Source: Bacillota bacterium (GTDB taxonomy: Bacteria; Bacillota; Limnochordia; DTU087). Taken from it: 53,494 nt of DNA. The notes beneath the pieces are model-generated. The model searched no databases, had not been told where the DNA came from, and saw nothing but the letters and a program-made list of their open reading frames with translations. The translations under genes and the position numbers were made by a program. Shown piece by piece: positions 36,084 to 44,135 of the stretch (its first letter is position 1; every line of letters starts with the position of its first letter). The stretch spans positions 1 through 53,494 of the forward strand of contig JAAYQZ010000033.1 in the NCBI GenBank assembly GCA_012519025.1. Direction: 5' to 3'.

Positions 36084-36119
36084 ACTAACCGCCCCCCAAC
36101 TCCAATACCTGCATCTAGT

Positions 36120-36626
36120 CTAACCGATGTCAATGCCGCTTTCAGCCAGCATGGTATATTTTCCAGCCAGAGCTTCTGCCACAAAGCTCGGCACCCAGGC
36201 ACTTACGTCTCCACCCAAACTGGCGACTTCCTTGACAGCACTGGAACTCAAAAACGAATATTTATTATTGGTCATCATGAACACCGTTTCTATGTCTTTA
36301 TCCAAATGATGGTTCATGGATGCCATTTTAAGTTCATATTCAAAATCAGTAACTGCCCGCAGTCCCTTGACCATGGCAACAGCACCCCGCATTTTAGCGT
36401 AATCTATGACCAACCCAGAGAATGTCTCACAATGAACGGTATCAAACTCCGCGGTTGCTCTTTTCAGCATATCTACCCTTTCATCGGCAGTAAACAGCGG
36501 CTGTTTAGAAGGGTTTGTCAACACAGCTACATAAACTCTGTCAAACAGATCCGTGGAACGGGCAATAATATCTAAGTGCCCATAAGTAACGGGGTCGAAA
36601 CTGCCCGGGCATACTGCAATCTTCAT
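36120..36626 (-). CDS. coaD: Phosphopantetheine adenylyltransferase
   Basis: CoaD makes dephospho-CoA from ATP and 4'-phosphopantetheine. The 168-residue product has the nucleotidyltransferase motif CPGSFDPVTYGHLDII at the N-terminus. It also has RAVTDFEYELKMASMNHHLD near residue 90, and the C-terminal YSFLSSSAVKEVASLGGDVS. It lies downstream of rsmD, the conserved rsmD-coaD pair. Confidence 0.98.
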   Translation of the reverse strand: MKIAVCPGSFDPVTYGHLDIIARSTDLFDRVYVAVLTNPSKQPLFTADERVDMLKRATAEFDTVHCETFSGLVIDYAKMRGAVAMVKGLRAVTDFEYELKMASMNHHLDKDIETVFMMTNNKYSFLSSSAVKEVASLGGDVSAWVPSFVAEALAGKYTMLAESGIDIG

Positions 36627-36687
36627 GATCCAACAATCCCTTCTTCCCTACAAATTTCCATATTCCTGTTTGTTATTCCGCAAATAA

Positions 36688-37239
36688 CTAGACTGACTGT
36701 TTAAGAAAAGTAAGTACTGTATCTCCATATACCTTTTGGCGGACATTAACCAATGCCCCGACGGTTTCGGGGATATCCTCCTTGCGGTGGTGTTCCGCGA
36801 TGACAACAGTCTCATGGGAAAGCAAAACCGGATCAATTCCGGCAAGCGTTTCCATGATCAAACCCTCATTATAAGGAGGGTCTAAGAAAATGCATCCAAA
36901 CCGTCTGCGTTCGCCTGCAAGGCGGCGAAGGGCCCGTGTTGTGTCCAGCAAATAGATCTCAGATTGTTCCATAAAACCCGTGTTTGTGAGGTTGTTTCTT
37001 AGTGTACTTGCAGCCCTTTTGTTTCTTTCGACGAAAACTGCTTTCGCTGCGCCCCTACTCAAGGCCTCTATGCCAATGCTTCCGGAACCGGCAAATAGAT
37101 CGAGGAAATCACCAATGAGAATCGCATCTGCCAAAATAGCAAACAAAGACTCCTTTACCCGATCTTGGGTAGGGCGAGTCTTTTGGCCTTTCACCGACTG
37201 TAGTTTTCTACCTCGAGCGGATCCCGCTATCACCCGCAT
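36688..37239 (-). CDS. rsmD: 16S rRNA (guanine-N2)-methyltransferase RsmD
   Basis: RsmD methylates G966 of 16S rRNA. The product (183 residues from the ATG at 37239) begins MRVIAGSARGRKLQSVKG. It has the SAM site FLDLFAGSGSIGIEALSRGA and the catalytic FLDPPYNEG. The frame is open to 37314, but homologues start at MRVIAG. The recG gene that lies beside rsmD in many Clostridia is not present here. Confidence 0.96.
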   Translation of the reverse strand: MRVIAGSARGRKLQSVKGQKTRPTQDRVKESLFAILADAILIGDFLDLFAGSGSIGIEALSRGAAKAVFVERNKRAASTLRNNLTNTGFMEQSEIYLLDTTRALRRLAGERRRFGCIFLDPPYNEGLIMETLAGIDPVLLSHETVVIAEHHRKEDIPETVGALVNVRQKVYGDTVLTFLKQSV

Positions 37240-37415
37240 ATTAGGCACCGCCCATCCAGTTTTTCCCAGCCACCTTTTGCTCTGCGACAAGCATAGTCTG
37301 GCCCTAAAAGACACACATTAGTATCGGAGTACGGTTTAACCCTCCCCCAAATGCATAGGAAGTGCGGTTGGCCCAATTTGCCAAGTTGCTCTTCCTCCGG
37401 TTTCTCCTCTCCCCC

Positions 37416-37443
37416 GATGGCGGTCTGCAACCAGACCGCCATC
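37416..37443. repeat. Perfect inverted repeat after degV
   Basis: A 12-base arm, GATGGCGGTCTG, is repeated exactly in inverted form after four bases (CAAC on the plus strand), nine bases beyond the degV stop codon. Neither strand has a T tract after the stem, so it is not a classical terminator. It may be an mRNA 3'-end stabiliser or a remnant of rearrangement, in the gap between degV and rsmD. Confidence 0.8.
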
Positions 37444-37452
37444 GTGCTTTGC

Positions 37453-38292
37453 TTAGATAGACGCGGGCTTCCAAATCAGGCCTAAAATTCCCGGGCCGCC
37501 GTGGGAGCCAACGACAGGACTTATATAATTCAAATATATCTGTGCACACTCTGCAAGTCCTTGGACTTCCTGGATGAGTTCTTTGGCTTCTGCCTCAACA
37601 CCGCCGTGGACGACAGCAACATCAACCGCGGTGCCGCCGACTCTCTCTTTAAATATTTCCAGCAAGCGCCTATAAGCCCTGCGGCTGCCGCGCACTTTCT
37701 CTGTAACGTCAACAGTCCCATCTGTAAAGGTCAAAACCGGCTTAATCTGAAGCAAGCTGCCCAGCAAAGAGGCAGCACGGCCAATTCTGCCGTTTTTTTC
37801 CATATATTCCAAGGTATCTACCAAAAATAGGAGACCCAACTGCTTTTTTGCGTCTAAAGCGGCCTGGCGGGCCGTTTCTAAAGTGTGGGAATTTTTGGCA
37901 GCCGCGATCACCTGCATACCAAGACCAAGGGATACTGAAACTGAGTCCACCACAGTAATGTGCTCTTTACCAACCATTTCCGCGGCCAAGGAAGCCGCCT
38001 GGTAAGTGCCGCTCAGTTTACTGGAGATATGGATTGACAAAACTTTACGCCCAGCTTCCACAGCTTTACGATATACATCGGCGAACTGTCCCGGTGCCGG
38101 CTGTGAAGTCGTAGGGATTTTCGGTTCTTGTCTCAGCTTTTCGTAAAATTCCTTGGCCGTCAAGTTGACCCCATCTATATACTGCTGGTCACCGAAATTC
38201 ACACTTAAAGGCACTACCTTGATGCCGTACTCTTTGACCACGTCTTCCGGTAGATCAGCCGTAGAATCGGTGACAATTTGCAGATTACCCAT
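37453..38292 (-). CDS. DegV family fatty-acid-binding protein (FakB-like)
   Basis: DegV/FakB proteins bind a fatty acid and present it to the kinase FakA, giving acyl-phosphate. The 279-residue product has the N-terminal IVTDSTADLPEDVVKEYGIK, the PTTSQPAPGQFADVYRKA motif that contacts the carboxylate, the SSKLSGTYQAASLAAEM loop, and the C-terminal SPVVGSHGGPGILGLIW. AGGAGGAAGG precedes the ATG. It lies just downstream of fakA, which strongly suggests they work together. Confidence 0.93.
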   Translation of the reverse strand: MGNLQIVTDSTADLPEDVVKEYGIKVVPLSVNFGDQQYIDGVNLTAKEFYEKLRQEPKIPTTSQPAPGQFADVYRKAVEAGRKVLSIHISSKLSGTYQAASLAAEMVGKEHITVVDSVSVSLGLGMQVIAAAKNSHTLETARQAALDAKKQLGLLFLVDTLEYMEKNGRIGRAASLLGSLLQIKPVLTFTDGTVDVTEKVRGSRRAYRRLLEIFKERVGGTAVDVAVVHGGVEAEAKELIQEVQGLAECAQIYLNYISPVVGSHGGPGILGLIWKPASI

Positions 38293-38329
38293 GTCCTTCC
38301 TCCTAACTTATGCGGCCGCCCTTAGGCTC

Positions 38330-40018
38330 CTATTCGATTGCAACCAAATAATAGTATAGGGGTTGACCGCCTTCATACAGTTCCCACTCCGGTTCAGGGA
38401 ACTCCGCGCGAAGCTGCTGCAATAGATCCTTGGCAGCAGCCTTGATAACATCTTTTCCGTAAAAGAGACTGACAAGATCCACCTTATTCTTTTTCAGAAG
38501 TTTGCGTATCAGTCCTTTGGTTGTCTCAATGAGTTCACCACCGGCAACAACGACTCGTCCTTGTTTTAGGCCAATGAAATCCTCTTGGTTGATTCTTACA
38601 CCATCAGTGGTAGTGTTTCTGACCGAATATGTCACCGCGCCGCTCACTAATGCATCACCGGCCTCTTGCATGCGCTCTGCCAGAAGATCCAGTTCAAGCC
38701 TTTCATCATAAACGGTAGCGGCTGCAATGCCGGCAGTCAGATCGTGGGTAGGAATCACCTTCACTTCTTTATTTGCCATCTGGGCCGCCTGTTCTGCAGC
38801 AAATAAAACGTTTTTGTTGTTGGGCAAAATAATTACACTTTCAGCCGGCACCTGCTCTATAGCTTCCACCAGCTCCTCGGTGCTTGGATTCATTGTCTGA
38901 CCACCGTTTAATACAACATCAACACCCAAACCTTGGAAAATAGCTTTAAAGCCTTCTCCTAGACTGACTGCCACCATGCCCAATTTGCGATTTGCTTGGG
39001 CTTCTGCATCGGCATTATTTGCTGCTATTTGCGGCGTTTCCTCGAAAGTGTTGTTGTTTACGTTGTTGGACTGCATACTGGCCGCATAATTCTGTTCCGC
39101 CATATTATCTATATCAATGCCGGACATTTCTCCATATGCACCGCAAATTTCAAGTACTTGACCGGGGTTATTGGTATGCACATGGATTTTGCAAGCATTG
39201 GCATCTCCTACAACCAACAGTGAATCCCCTAGCGGCTCCAGCGCCAGCTTCAGTTTTTCTAAAGGCACTTCTCCTGTTACCAGCAGCTCGGTACAGTAGC
39301 GAAACTCTATGTCTACTTCTGCAATGGCAGTCTTGGAGATCCGACCGACAGGTTCAGAAACCTGCTGCCCCGATGACACGCCAGCTAACTCCGGTACGTC
39401 CGAGTCAGACAGCGCGGAATACATGCCGGCAAAAATAGTGACAACACCTTGCCCTCCGGCATCTACTACATCCGCCGCCGCTAAAGCCGGCAGCATTGTT
39501 TTAGTCTCTGCCAAAGCTTTTTCCGCTGCTTCCAATACTCCACCAAACCACACAATAATATCTGGCTCGCGTTTGGCCAAGTTCCTACCCGCTTCGGCCG
39601 CTACACGGGACACAGTCAACATTGTCCCTTCCACCGGCCTCATTACAGCTTTATAAGCCATTGCCGCTGCTTCCTGCAGCCCTTTGCCGAAATCATGGAC
39701 AGTGGCCGTATGTTTTCCCTCCATTACCTCGGCAAATCCCCGAAACAGTTGGGAAAGAATGACACCTGAATTCCCCCTGGCACCCATTAACGAGCCTTTG
39801 GCAGCGGCTTGTGCTAACTCTCCCACGGATTCAGAAACACTGTCTCCAACCTCTTGGGCTGCTGCCATGAAGGTCAATGCCATATTTGTCCCGGTATCAC
39901 CATCAGGTACCGGATAGACATTCAAAAAGTCAATCTCTTTTTTCTCCTGCTCTAATCGGTTGGCTGCGGCGTAAATCATGCGCCGAAACATGCCGCCGGT
40001 TAAATACTGTCGCTCCAA
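38330..40018 (-). CDS. fakA: Fatty acid kinase subunit FakA (DAK2/DegA family)
   Basis: FakA phosphorylates fatty acids held by FakB. The product (562 residues) has the DhaL-like nucleotide domain (YPVPDGDTGTNMALTFMAAA, GNSGVILSQLFRGFAEVM). A central domain and a C-terminal DegV-like region follow (VIILPNNKNVLFAAEQAAQM). The frame opens at a TTG at 40024. The next TTG at 40018 is six bases from GAGCGAGG and is preferred. It lies in the conserved asp23-fakA order, divergent from rpmB in most Firmicutes. Confidence 0.95.
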   Translation of the reverse strand: MERQYLTGGMFRRMIYAAANRLEQEKKEIDFLNVYPVPDGDTGTNMALTFMAAAQEVGDSVSESVGELAQAAAKGSLMGARGNSGVILSQLFRGFAEVMEGKHTATVHDFGKGLQEAAAMAYKAVMRPVEGTMLTVSRVAAEAGRNLAKREPDIIVWFGGVLEAAEKALAETKTMLPALAAADVVDAGGQGVVTIFAGMYSALSDSDVPELAGVSSGQQVSEPVGRISKTAIAEVDIEFRYCTELLVTGEVPLEKLKLALEPLGDSLLVVGDANACKIHVHTNNPGQVLEICGAYGEMSGIDIDNMAEQNYAASMQSNNVNNNTFEETPQIAANNADAEAQANRKLGMVAVSLGEGFKAIFQGLGVDVVLNGGQTMNPSTEELVEAIEQVPAESVIILPNNKNVLFAAEQAAQMANKEVKVIPTHDLTAGIAAATVYDERLELDLLAERMQEAGDALVSGAVTYSVRNTTTDGVRINQEDFIGLKQGRVVVAGGELIETTKGLIRKLLKKNKVDLVSLFYGKDVIKAAAKDLLQQLRAEFPEPEWELYEGGQPLYYYLVAIE

Positions 40019-40071
40019 TCCCAACCTCGCTCCTTCTACATATATATAAACTCAACCCTCTGATCCTGCTG

Positions 40072-40437
40072 TTAATCTTGGGGCTGGGTCACTCTGACTC
40101 CCTCTACCCTGACATCAACCTGCTGTACAGGAATGCCGCAGGTAGTCTCTACAGCATATTTGACCCTTTGCATAACGTTATGTGCAACCTCGGATATTTT
40201 AGTCCCGTATTCCACCACAATATGCAGGCGGACAATGATCTGATTATCTTTGGCTTCGACTTCAACACCCCGCTCATAGTGTTCCTGACGCAAAAGATCA
40301 ATCAAACCATCTTGCACATTGCGAGCTGCCATACCCACCAATCCATAACACTCAGAAGCGGCTGTGCCGGCGATAATCGCTATCACCGCGTCGGATATCT
40401 CTACACTGCCGAGCGCGGTCGTAAAGTTGCCTGCCAC
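40072..40437 (-). CDS. Asp23/Gls24 family envelope protein (YloU-like)
   Basis: These proteins associate with the membrane and are linked to envelope stress in Firmicutes; the exact role is unclear. The 121-residue product has the Asp23 core (GSVEISDAVIAIIAGTAASE, GLVGMAARNVQDGL, VRLHIVVEYGTKISEVAHNV). The start is a GTG with GGAGGGAG five bases before it. It is the first gene of an asp23-fakA-degV transcript with a candidate promoter at 40588-40616. Confidence 0.93.
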   Translation of the reverse strand: MAGNFTTALGSVEISDAVIAIIAGTAASECYGLVGMAARNVQDGLIDLLRQEHYERGVEVEAKDNQIIVRLHIVVEYGTKISEVAHNVMQRVKYAVETTCGIPVQQVDVRVEGVRVTQPQD

Positions 40438-40587
40438 ACGTCTCCCTCCAGTATTTTATTCTTTTTGGGCTGTGTGCTACCGTAGACTATTCTGCAAAGA
40501 ACCTAAAATTTCCTTTCCCGCCGTAGCCATCCAGCCGCATTCAATTTGAGTTCGATATACTAATCATATTCATCACTCTGTCGTCTC

Positions 40588-40616
40588 ATCTTACCATATA
40601 GCTCTTTCCATGCAAA
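40588..40616 (-). promoter_or_regulatory. Candidate sigma-A promoter for asp23-fakA-degV
   Basis: On the minus strand TTTGCA (40616-40611) and TAAGAT (40593-40588) are separated by 17 bases. Each matches four of six consensus bases. It follows the terminator hairpins of the upstream gene. Confidence 0.4.
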
Positions 40617-40639
40617 GACCCCGGCTCTGACAAGACCCC

Positions 40640-40698
40640 AAAAACCTCTTGTACAAGGACCTTTACAAGACATTCCACGAAAAGGTGATATTTCACCT
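40640..40698 (-). terminator. Tandem weak terminators after the Crp/Fnr gene
   Basis: On the minus strand the first stem is AGGTGA/TCACCT with an AATA loop, followed by TTTTC (40698-40680). The second is TCTTGTA/TACAAGA with a ten-base loop, followed by GG and five T residues (40670-40640). Each is modest; together they probably end the regulator transcript. Confidence 0.55.
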
Positions 40699-40751
40699 GT
40701 TTGGCTACACTGGTAAGACAAATACCGAAAGCTAACCACCTTACATGCAGT

Positions 40752-41459
40752 CTAACGAGATGACATCTCAGCCAATTCTTCCAGATCATGGATAACCAAG
40801 CTGCGGTGTCCGGCGAGAGTCAGCACACCCTCTTCCTGCAAACTGTTTAGCCTGCGGCTTACTGTTTCCGTGGTGGTACCCAAAAGCTGGGCCAATTCTT
40901 CCCTACCAAGATCTAAAACGATCTTTACTGCACTCCCCTGCCTTTGTCCTGTTTGGGACCGCAGCAAAAGCCATGATAAAAGACGTTCTTCTACAGTTTT
41001 AAGGCTGAGGTCGCTGATAACACCTTCAGCATGTGACAGACGATTGCCCATTGCCTCCAGTAAAGCCAAAGCAACTTTAGGTTCTTGCCTCAGCAGCACT
41101 TTAAGATCAGATTGTTTCAACTGGCATACGTCACTGGGTTCCATCGTTTCGGCGTAACAAAACTGTTTTGTAGCTTGGAAAATAGTTAATTCTCCAAAAA
41201 AATCACCGTGGTGAAGAATCCTTATGATTTGCTGCCTACCTTCCGATGAAATATCATATAGTTTAACACGCCCACTTCGCACAATATATAAATGGACAGC
41301 AGGATCACCTTTGTTAAATAAAAACTCTCCCCGTTCGTAAGATGAGGAATTGATCAATTGGTTAACTTTTGCCAACCCCTCTTCATCCAAATTGGCAAAA
41401 ATCGGTACAGTTCGGGCACACACATGACCCACACCTTCATATTTGAGACAACCTTCCAA
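40752..41459 (-). CDS. Crp/Fnr family transcription regulator
   Basis: The 235-residue product has a cyclic-nucleotide-binding-type beta-barrel (YERGEFLFNKGDPAVHLYIV, then HHGDFFGELTIF). A C-terminal winged helix follows with the recognition motif LAQLLGTTTETVSRRLNSLQ, the E-SR contact set of Fnr-like proteins. Four cysteines (about residues 7, 17, 104 and 115 of the longer frame) recall the arrangement of iron-sulfur Fnr proteins but the spacing differs. The TTG at 41459 has AGGAGG eight bases upstream; the GTG at 41468 lies inside that site. It is divergent from rpmB. The signal is unknown. Confidence 0.9.
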   Translation of the reverse strand: MEGCLKYEGVGHVCARTVPIFANLDEEGLAKVNQLINSSSYERGEFLFNKGDPAVHLYIVRSGRVKLYDISSEGRQQIIRILHHGDFFGELTIFQATKQFCYAETMEPSDVCQLKQSDLKVLLRQEPKVALALLEAMGNRLSHAEGVISDLSLKTVEERLLSWLLLRSQTGQRQGSAVKIVLDLGREELAQLLGTTTETVSRRLNSLQEEGVLTLAGHRSLVIHDLEELAEMSSR

Positions 41460-41500
41460 CCAACCCACCTCCTACATTTATTTTAGCGGATTCATTACTC

Positions 41501-41528
41501 TTTATAAATATATCAATTAATTGGCCAA
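41501..41528 (-). promoter_or_regulatory. Candidate promoter for the Crp/Fnr gene
   Basis: On the minus strand TTGGCC (41528-41523) and TATAAA (41506-41501) are 16 bases apart. It lies 17 bases from the -35 element of the divergent rpmB promoter. Confidence 0.5.
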
Positions 41529-41544
41529 GAGCCTATTGGAGATC

Positions 41545-41573
41545 TTGCCGGCAACAAGGGGGTGTGTTACAAT
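41545..41573 (+). promoter_or_regulatory. Sigma-A promoter for rpmB
   Basis: TTGCCG (41545-41550) and TACAAT (41568-41573) are separated by 17 bases on the plus strand, about 50 bases upstream of the rpmB ATG. Confidence 0.75.
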
Positions 41574-41628
41574 GGGAAAAGTAAAGCAATTGAGAGCGGT
41601 TTCTTTGATGCAAGGGGGTGCAGAAAAT

Positions 41629-41820
41629 ATGGCCAGACGCTGCATTGTATGCGATAAGGGCACTGCTTCAGGCAATAAGGTCTCTCACTCGAATCGTAAA
41701 TCCAGACGTCGGTGGAGCGCAAACCTTCAGCGGGTTAAAATTGATCTCGATGGCAAGATTACCAGCCGGTACGTGTGTACTCGCTGCCTCAAGGGTGGCA
41801 AAGTGAAGCGAGCCCTCTAA
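41629..41820 (+). CDS. rpmB: 50S ribosomal protein L28
   Basis: L28 is a small large-subunit protein. The 63-residue product starts ARRCIVCDKGTASGNKVSHS and has a CxxC pair near each end (CIVC and CTRC), the zinc-binding form. A longer frame reaches 41521, but the ATG at 41629 has AGGGGGTG eight bases upstream and fits the family. It lies divergent from the asp23-fakA side, as in Bacillus, but with a Crp/Fnr gene inserted between. Confidence 0.97.
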   Translation: MARRCIVCDKGTASGNKVSHSNRKSRRRWSANLQRVKIDLDGKITSRYVCTRCLKGGKVKRAL

Positions 41821-41891
41821 AAGTCGGGTTTTTGCTACCTCCGGAAAGCCATTCAGTTTAAATATTTGAAGGTGCTTTGACGATATAGTCA

Positions 41892-41920
41892 ATTGCCGCT
41901 AAGAAACTCTTAGCGGCAAT
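41892..41920. terminator. Bidirectional hairpin between convergent rpmB and VOC gene
   Basis: A perfect 13-base inverted repeat, ATTGCCGCTAAGA and TCTTAGCGGCAAT, with a three-base loop lies between two convergent genes. T tracts are short on both sides, but position and symmetry favour a shared transcription stop. Confidence 0.65.
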
Positions 41921-41932
41921 CTGGTTTATATG

Positions 41933-42307
41933 TTACTTTTCACGTGGTTGGAATAGCTCCAAAACCTCTCCATCCGGTCCTTTGAAAAAGAAAATGCGAC
42001 AACCCTCCAAGGCTTCCCGCGGTTTGGTATCAGTCAGTTCTGCCTTACCTTTTAGTTTTTCTACAACAGCATCTATATCGTCTACGGTGAAAGCTAAATG
42101 GGCAATGACGCCCTCATCTTTTTTGTCAACTCCATCTTTAGGGCACAAAAGCTCTAATTGGCTGTCACCAACTCCGATAAAGCCTATCTCCAAATTGCCG
42201 CTCGTTGTGCGTTCAACCAACTCAAGCCCCAATACTTCTGTATAAAATGCAATGGACGCGTCGAGATCATTGACAAAAATACCTACATGTTCAATTTTTT
42301 TAAGCAT
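41933..42307 (-). CDS. VOC superfamily protein, methylmalonyl-CoA epimerase-like
   Basis: The 124-residue product is one vicinal-oxygen-chelate module pair: KKIEHVGIFVNDLDASIAFY, then VIAHLAFTVDDIDAVVEKLK and the C-terminal FKGPDGEVLELFQP. The metal ligands expected for epimerases and glyoxalases (His near residue 6, Gln/Glu near 50, His near 70, Glu near 117) are present. The ATG at 42307 has GGGAGG five bases upstream. It could be a methylmalonyl-CoA epimerase or a lactoylglutathione lyase-like enzyme; no mutase gene is nearby to decide. Confidence 0.8.
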   Translation of the reverse strand: MLKKIEHVGIFVNDLDASIAFYTEVLGLELVERTTSGNLEIGFIGVGDSQLELLCPKDGVDKKDEGVIAHLAFTVDDIDAVVEKLKGKAELTDTKPREALEGCRIFFFKGPDGEVLELFQPREK

Positions 42308-42341
42308 GGTATCCTCCCTATGCAAGCATAGTAAACTGCCG

Positions 42342-42369
42342 ATAATACCCTTGTTTCTTCTGCTTTAAA
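42342..42369 (-). promoter_or_regulatory. Candidate promoter for the VOC gene
   Basis: On the minus strand TTTAAA (42369-42364) and TATTAT (42347-42342) are 16 bases apart, just downstream of the last Tad gene. The -35 element is weak. Confidence 0.35.
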
Positions 42370-42401
42370 GGACCAAATCCTTTCCCTAACCCTATTGACA
42401 T

Positions 42402-43262
42402 TTAAAATGAACCACCTAAAGATACCGGACCAAACAAAACCAAAAGCAGGCTGGGAAAAATAAAAAATATTAAAGGGAACAGCATTTGAACCGGTGCCCT
42501 GTTAGCCCTCGCCTCTGCTCGGTGTGCCTGGTTGAGCCGAATCTGTCGGGCAAGAAGAAGCAAAGTCGAATTAATGCTTGTTCCAAGCTCATCAGCCTGG
42601 ATCAATGTAGCGCAAACCGACCGCACATCCGGCTGCCGGCACCTGTCTGCCATGCTTCGCAGGGCATGTCTGCGACTTTCACCCATACGCATATGGTGGA
42701 GTACTTGATTAAACTCATCGATTAAGGGATTTGGTGGGCTTTTTTGAATCAGTACATTTATGGCTGCATCAAAAGTCAAACCGGCACCGGTACAGATCAC
42801 CAATAGGTCTAAAACACCGGGCAGTGCACGGCGAATAGCTGTCTCCCGCTGACTGGCTTTGTAACTCAACCAAAAATATGGCAGCCTGCTGAATAGATAG
42901 CTAGCCAACCCGGCCAATATTAAATTGCTCTCTAAAAATTGGATAGTGGCAAATCCACCGAAAGCCAACACCAAGCGCCACCCCCAAAGCTCTTGGCCTG
43001 ATAAATGCCGAGGGGTTCCCGCTAAGGCCAATTTCGTTTGGGTACGGTTTTTATATTTTGAACTGAGGAACTGCTGCCACAACCAACCACCTAAACCGGC
43101 CACCAAGCCCCTAAACACCAATATCGCCAGTTCCGTATTAGTGCCCTGAAAATTGCCGCCGGTGAATTCCCATTGAACAAGCCACAAAGATTCCATTTCA
43201 CTGTACCAAAGGCATAATGAAGCTAAAGTAAAACCAGCACAGATTAGGGATAAAATCACCAT
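42402..43262 (-). CDS. tadC: Tad pilus inner-membrane platform protein TadC
   Basis: TadC and TadB form the membrane platform on which the Flp pilus is built. The 286-residue product has N-terminal membrane segments, a cytoplasmic T2SSF domain (RALPGVLDLLVICTGAGLTF; VLHHMRMGESRRHALRSMAD), and ends with a hydrophobic anchor (MLFPLIFFIFPSLLLVLFGP). The ATG at 43262 has GAGG eight bases upstream; the GTG at 43271 lies in that site. It is the last gene of the Tad operon. Confidence 0.9.
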   Translation of the reverse strand: MVILSLICAGFTLASLCLWYSEMESLWLVQWEFTGGNFQGTNTELAILVFRGLVAGLGGWLWQQFLSSKYKNRTQTKLALAGTPRHLSGQELWGWRLVLAFGGFATIQFLESNLILAGLASYLFSRLPYFWLSYKASQRETAIRRALPGVLDLLVICTGAGLTFDAAINVLIQKSPPNPLIDEFNQVLHHMRMGESRRHALRSMADRCRQPDVRSVCATLIQADELGTSINSTLLLLARQIRLNQAHRAEARANRAPVQMLFPLIFFIFPSLLLVLFGPVSLGGSF

Positions 43263-43272
43263 TTCAATCACC

Positions 43273-44106
43273 TCACGCTTCCACGCGGCAGATTTTACTC
43301 ATTATCCAAATGCCTACTATTTCCAATGCTGAGGCTATTCCCAAAAGCACCTGACCAATGGGATTGAAAATCAACGGTTCGATAAAGCCCGGCATTATAA
43401 AGTAAATGATTATGCCAAGTGCCATAGGCAAAATGGCAATAATCATCCCTGTCAACCGTCCTTGAGATGTAACTGATTTGAGCTTTTCCCGCAAGTTAAT
43501 TTTACCCCGAATTGTTTCTCTTAAAGTTTCCAAGACAAGACCAAGATCGCCTCCCATTTCCCGCTGAATGGTGACAGCAGTAACCAGCTCCCCAAATGCT
43601 TCGTTGTTGACGGCTGTTCCTGCCCTTTGCCACGCCACATCCATGGGTACACCGAGCTGAACTTCTTTCGCTATGCGTCCCGCAATAAGGCAAAAAGGGG
43701 CATCAGCTTCCCTGGCTACTAATTCCAGCACCTGATACAAGTTAAACCCGGCCTGCAATCCGCCCTGCATCAGACTCAGACCATCAAGTAGTTGAGCTTC
43801 AAGCTTCACCGCCTGCCTGCGCGCTTGTATATTCGCCACAACCAAAGGCAGAATATAGGCCCCGATGCCCGCCATAAGACCAATTTGCAGGTTCTTAAAC
43901 ACCCCACCCATAATAAATCCGACTGCAGCCCGAGAGAATCCATGTCCCATACAGTGCTTGCCAAATTTAGCGACAATGTCCACTAGATCCTTTGAGCCTC
44001 GCTGTATAAAAACCCCGCCATAGGTTTGAAGCCCAAGAACAGAGCAAAACACTGCCAAAAATGATACTGTTTTAATAACATCTGGCAATAAATCTGCAAA
44101 CTGCAT
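43273..44106 (-). CDS. tadB: Tad pilus inner-membrane platform protein TadB
   Basis: TadB is the second T2SSF-type platform subunit. The 277-residue product has a hydrophobic N-terminus and a pair of membrane helices near residues 60-85. The T2SSF domain follows (LLDGLSLMQGGLQAGFNLYQ, LVTAVTIQREMGGDLGLVLE), with two C-terminal membrane segments (MIIAILPMALGIIIYFIMPG). The ATG at 44106 follows AAAGGATC. It is immediately downstream of the fused ATPase gene and upstream of tadC. Confidence 0.9.
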   Translation of the reverse strand: MQFADLLPDVIKTVSFLAVFCSVLGLQTYGGVFIQRGSKDLVDIVAKFGKHCMGHGFSRAAVGFIMGGVFKNLQIGLMAGIGAYILPLVVANIQARRQAVKLEAQLLDGLSLMQGGLQAGFNLYQVLELVAREADAPFCLIAGRIAKEVQLGVPMDVAWQRAGTAVNNEAFGELVTAVTIQREMGGDLGLVLETLRETIRGKINLREKLKSVTSQGRLTGMIIAILPMALGIIIYFIMPGFIEPLIFNPIGQVLLGIASALEIVGIWIMSKICRVEA

Positions 44107-44135
44107 CAAATGATCCTTTCGTTTGACCCCTTTAC

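Larger units (their letters stand above)
40438..40751. other. Noncoding region between crp-like gene and asp23
   Basis: This 314-base gap contains no supported gene. From right to left on the minus strand it holds two short hairpins with T runs (probable terminators of the Crp/Fnr gene), a candidate sigma-A promoter and about 145 bases of leader for asp23. The leader has short open frames without ribosome-binding sites. Confidence 0.65.

Noticed and set aside
37230-37442. 70-codon minus-strand frame between degV and rsmD
   Set aside because: It starts inside the perfect hairpin, has no ribosome-binding site, overlaps the rsmD start and shows no recognisable motif.
40485-40560. Short frame ending MATAGKEILGSLQNSLR upstream of asp23
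   Set aside because: Only 17 codons from its ATG, no ribosome-binding site, and it lies in the leader of asp23.
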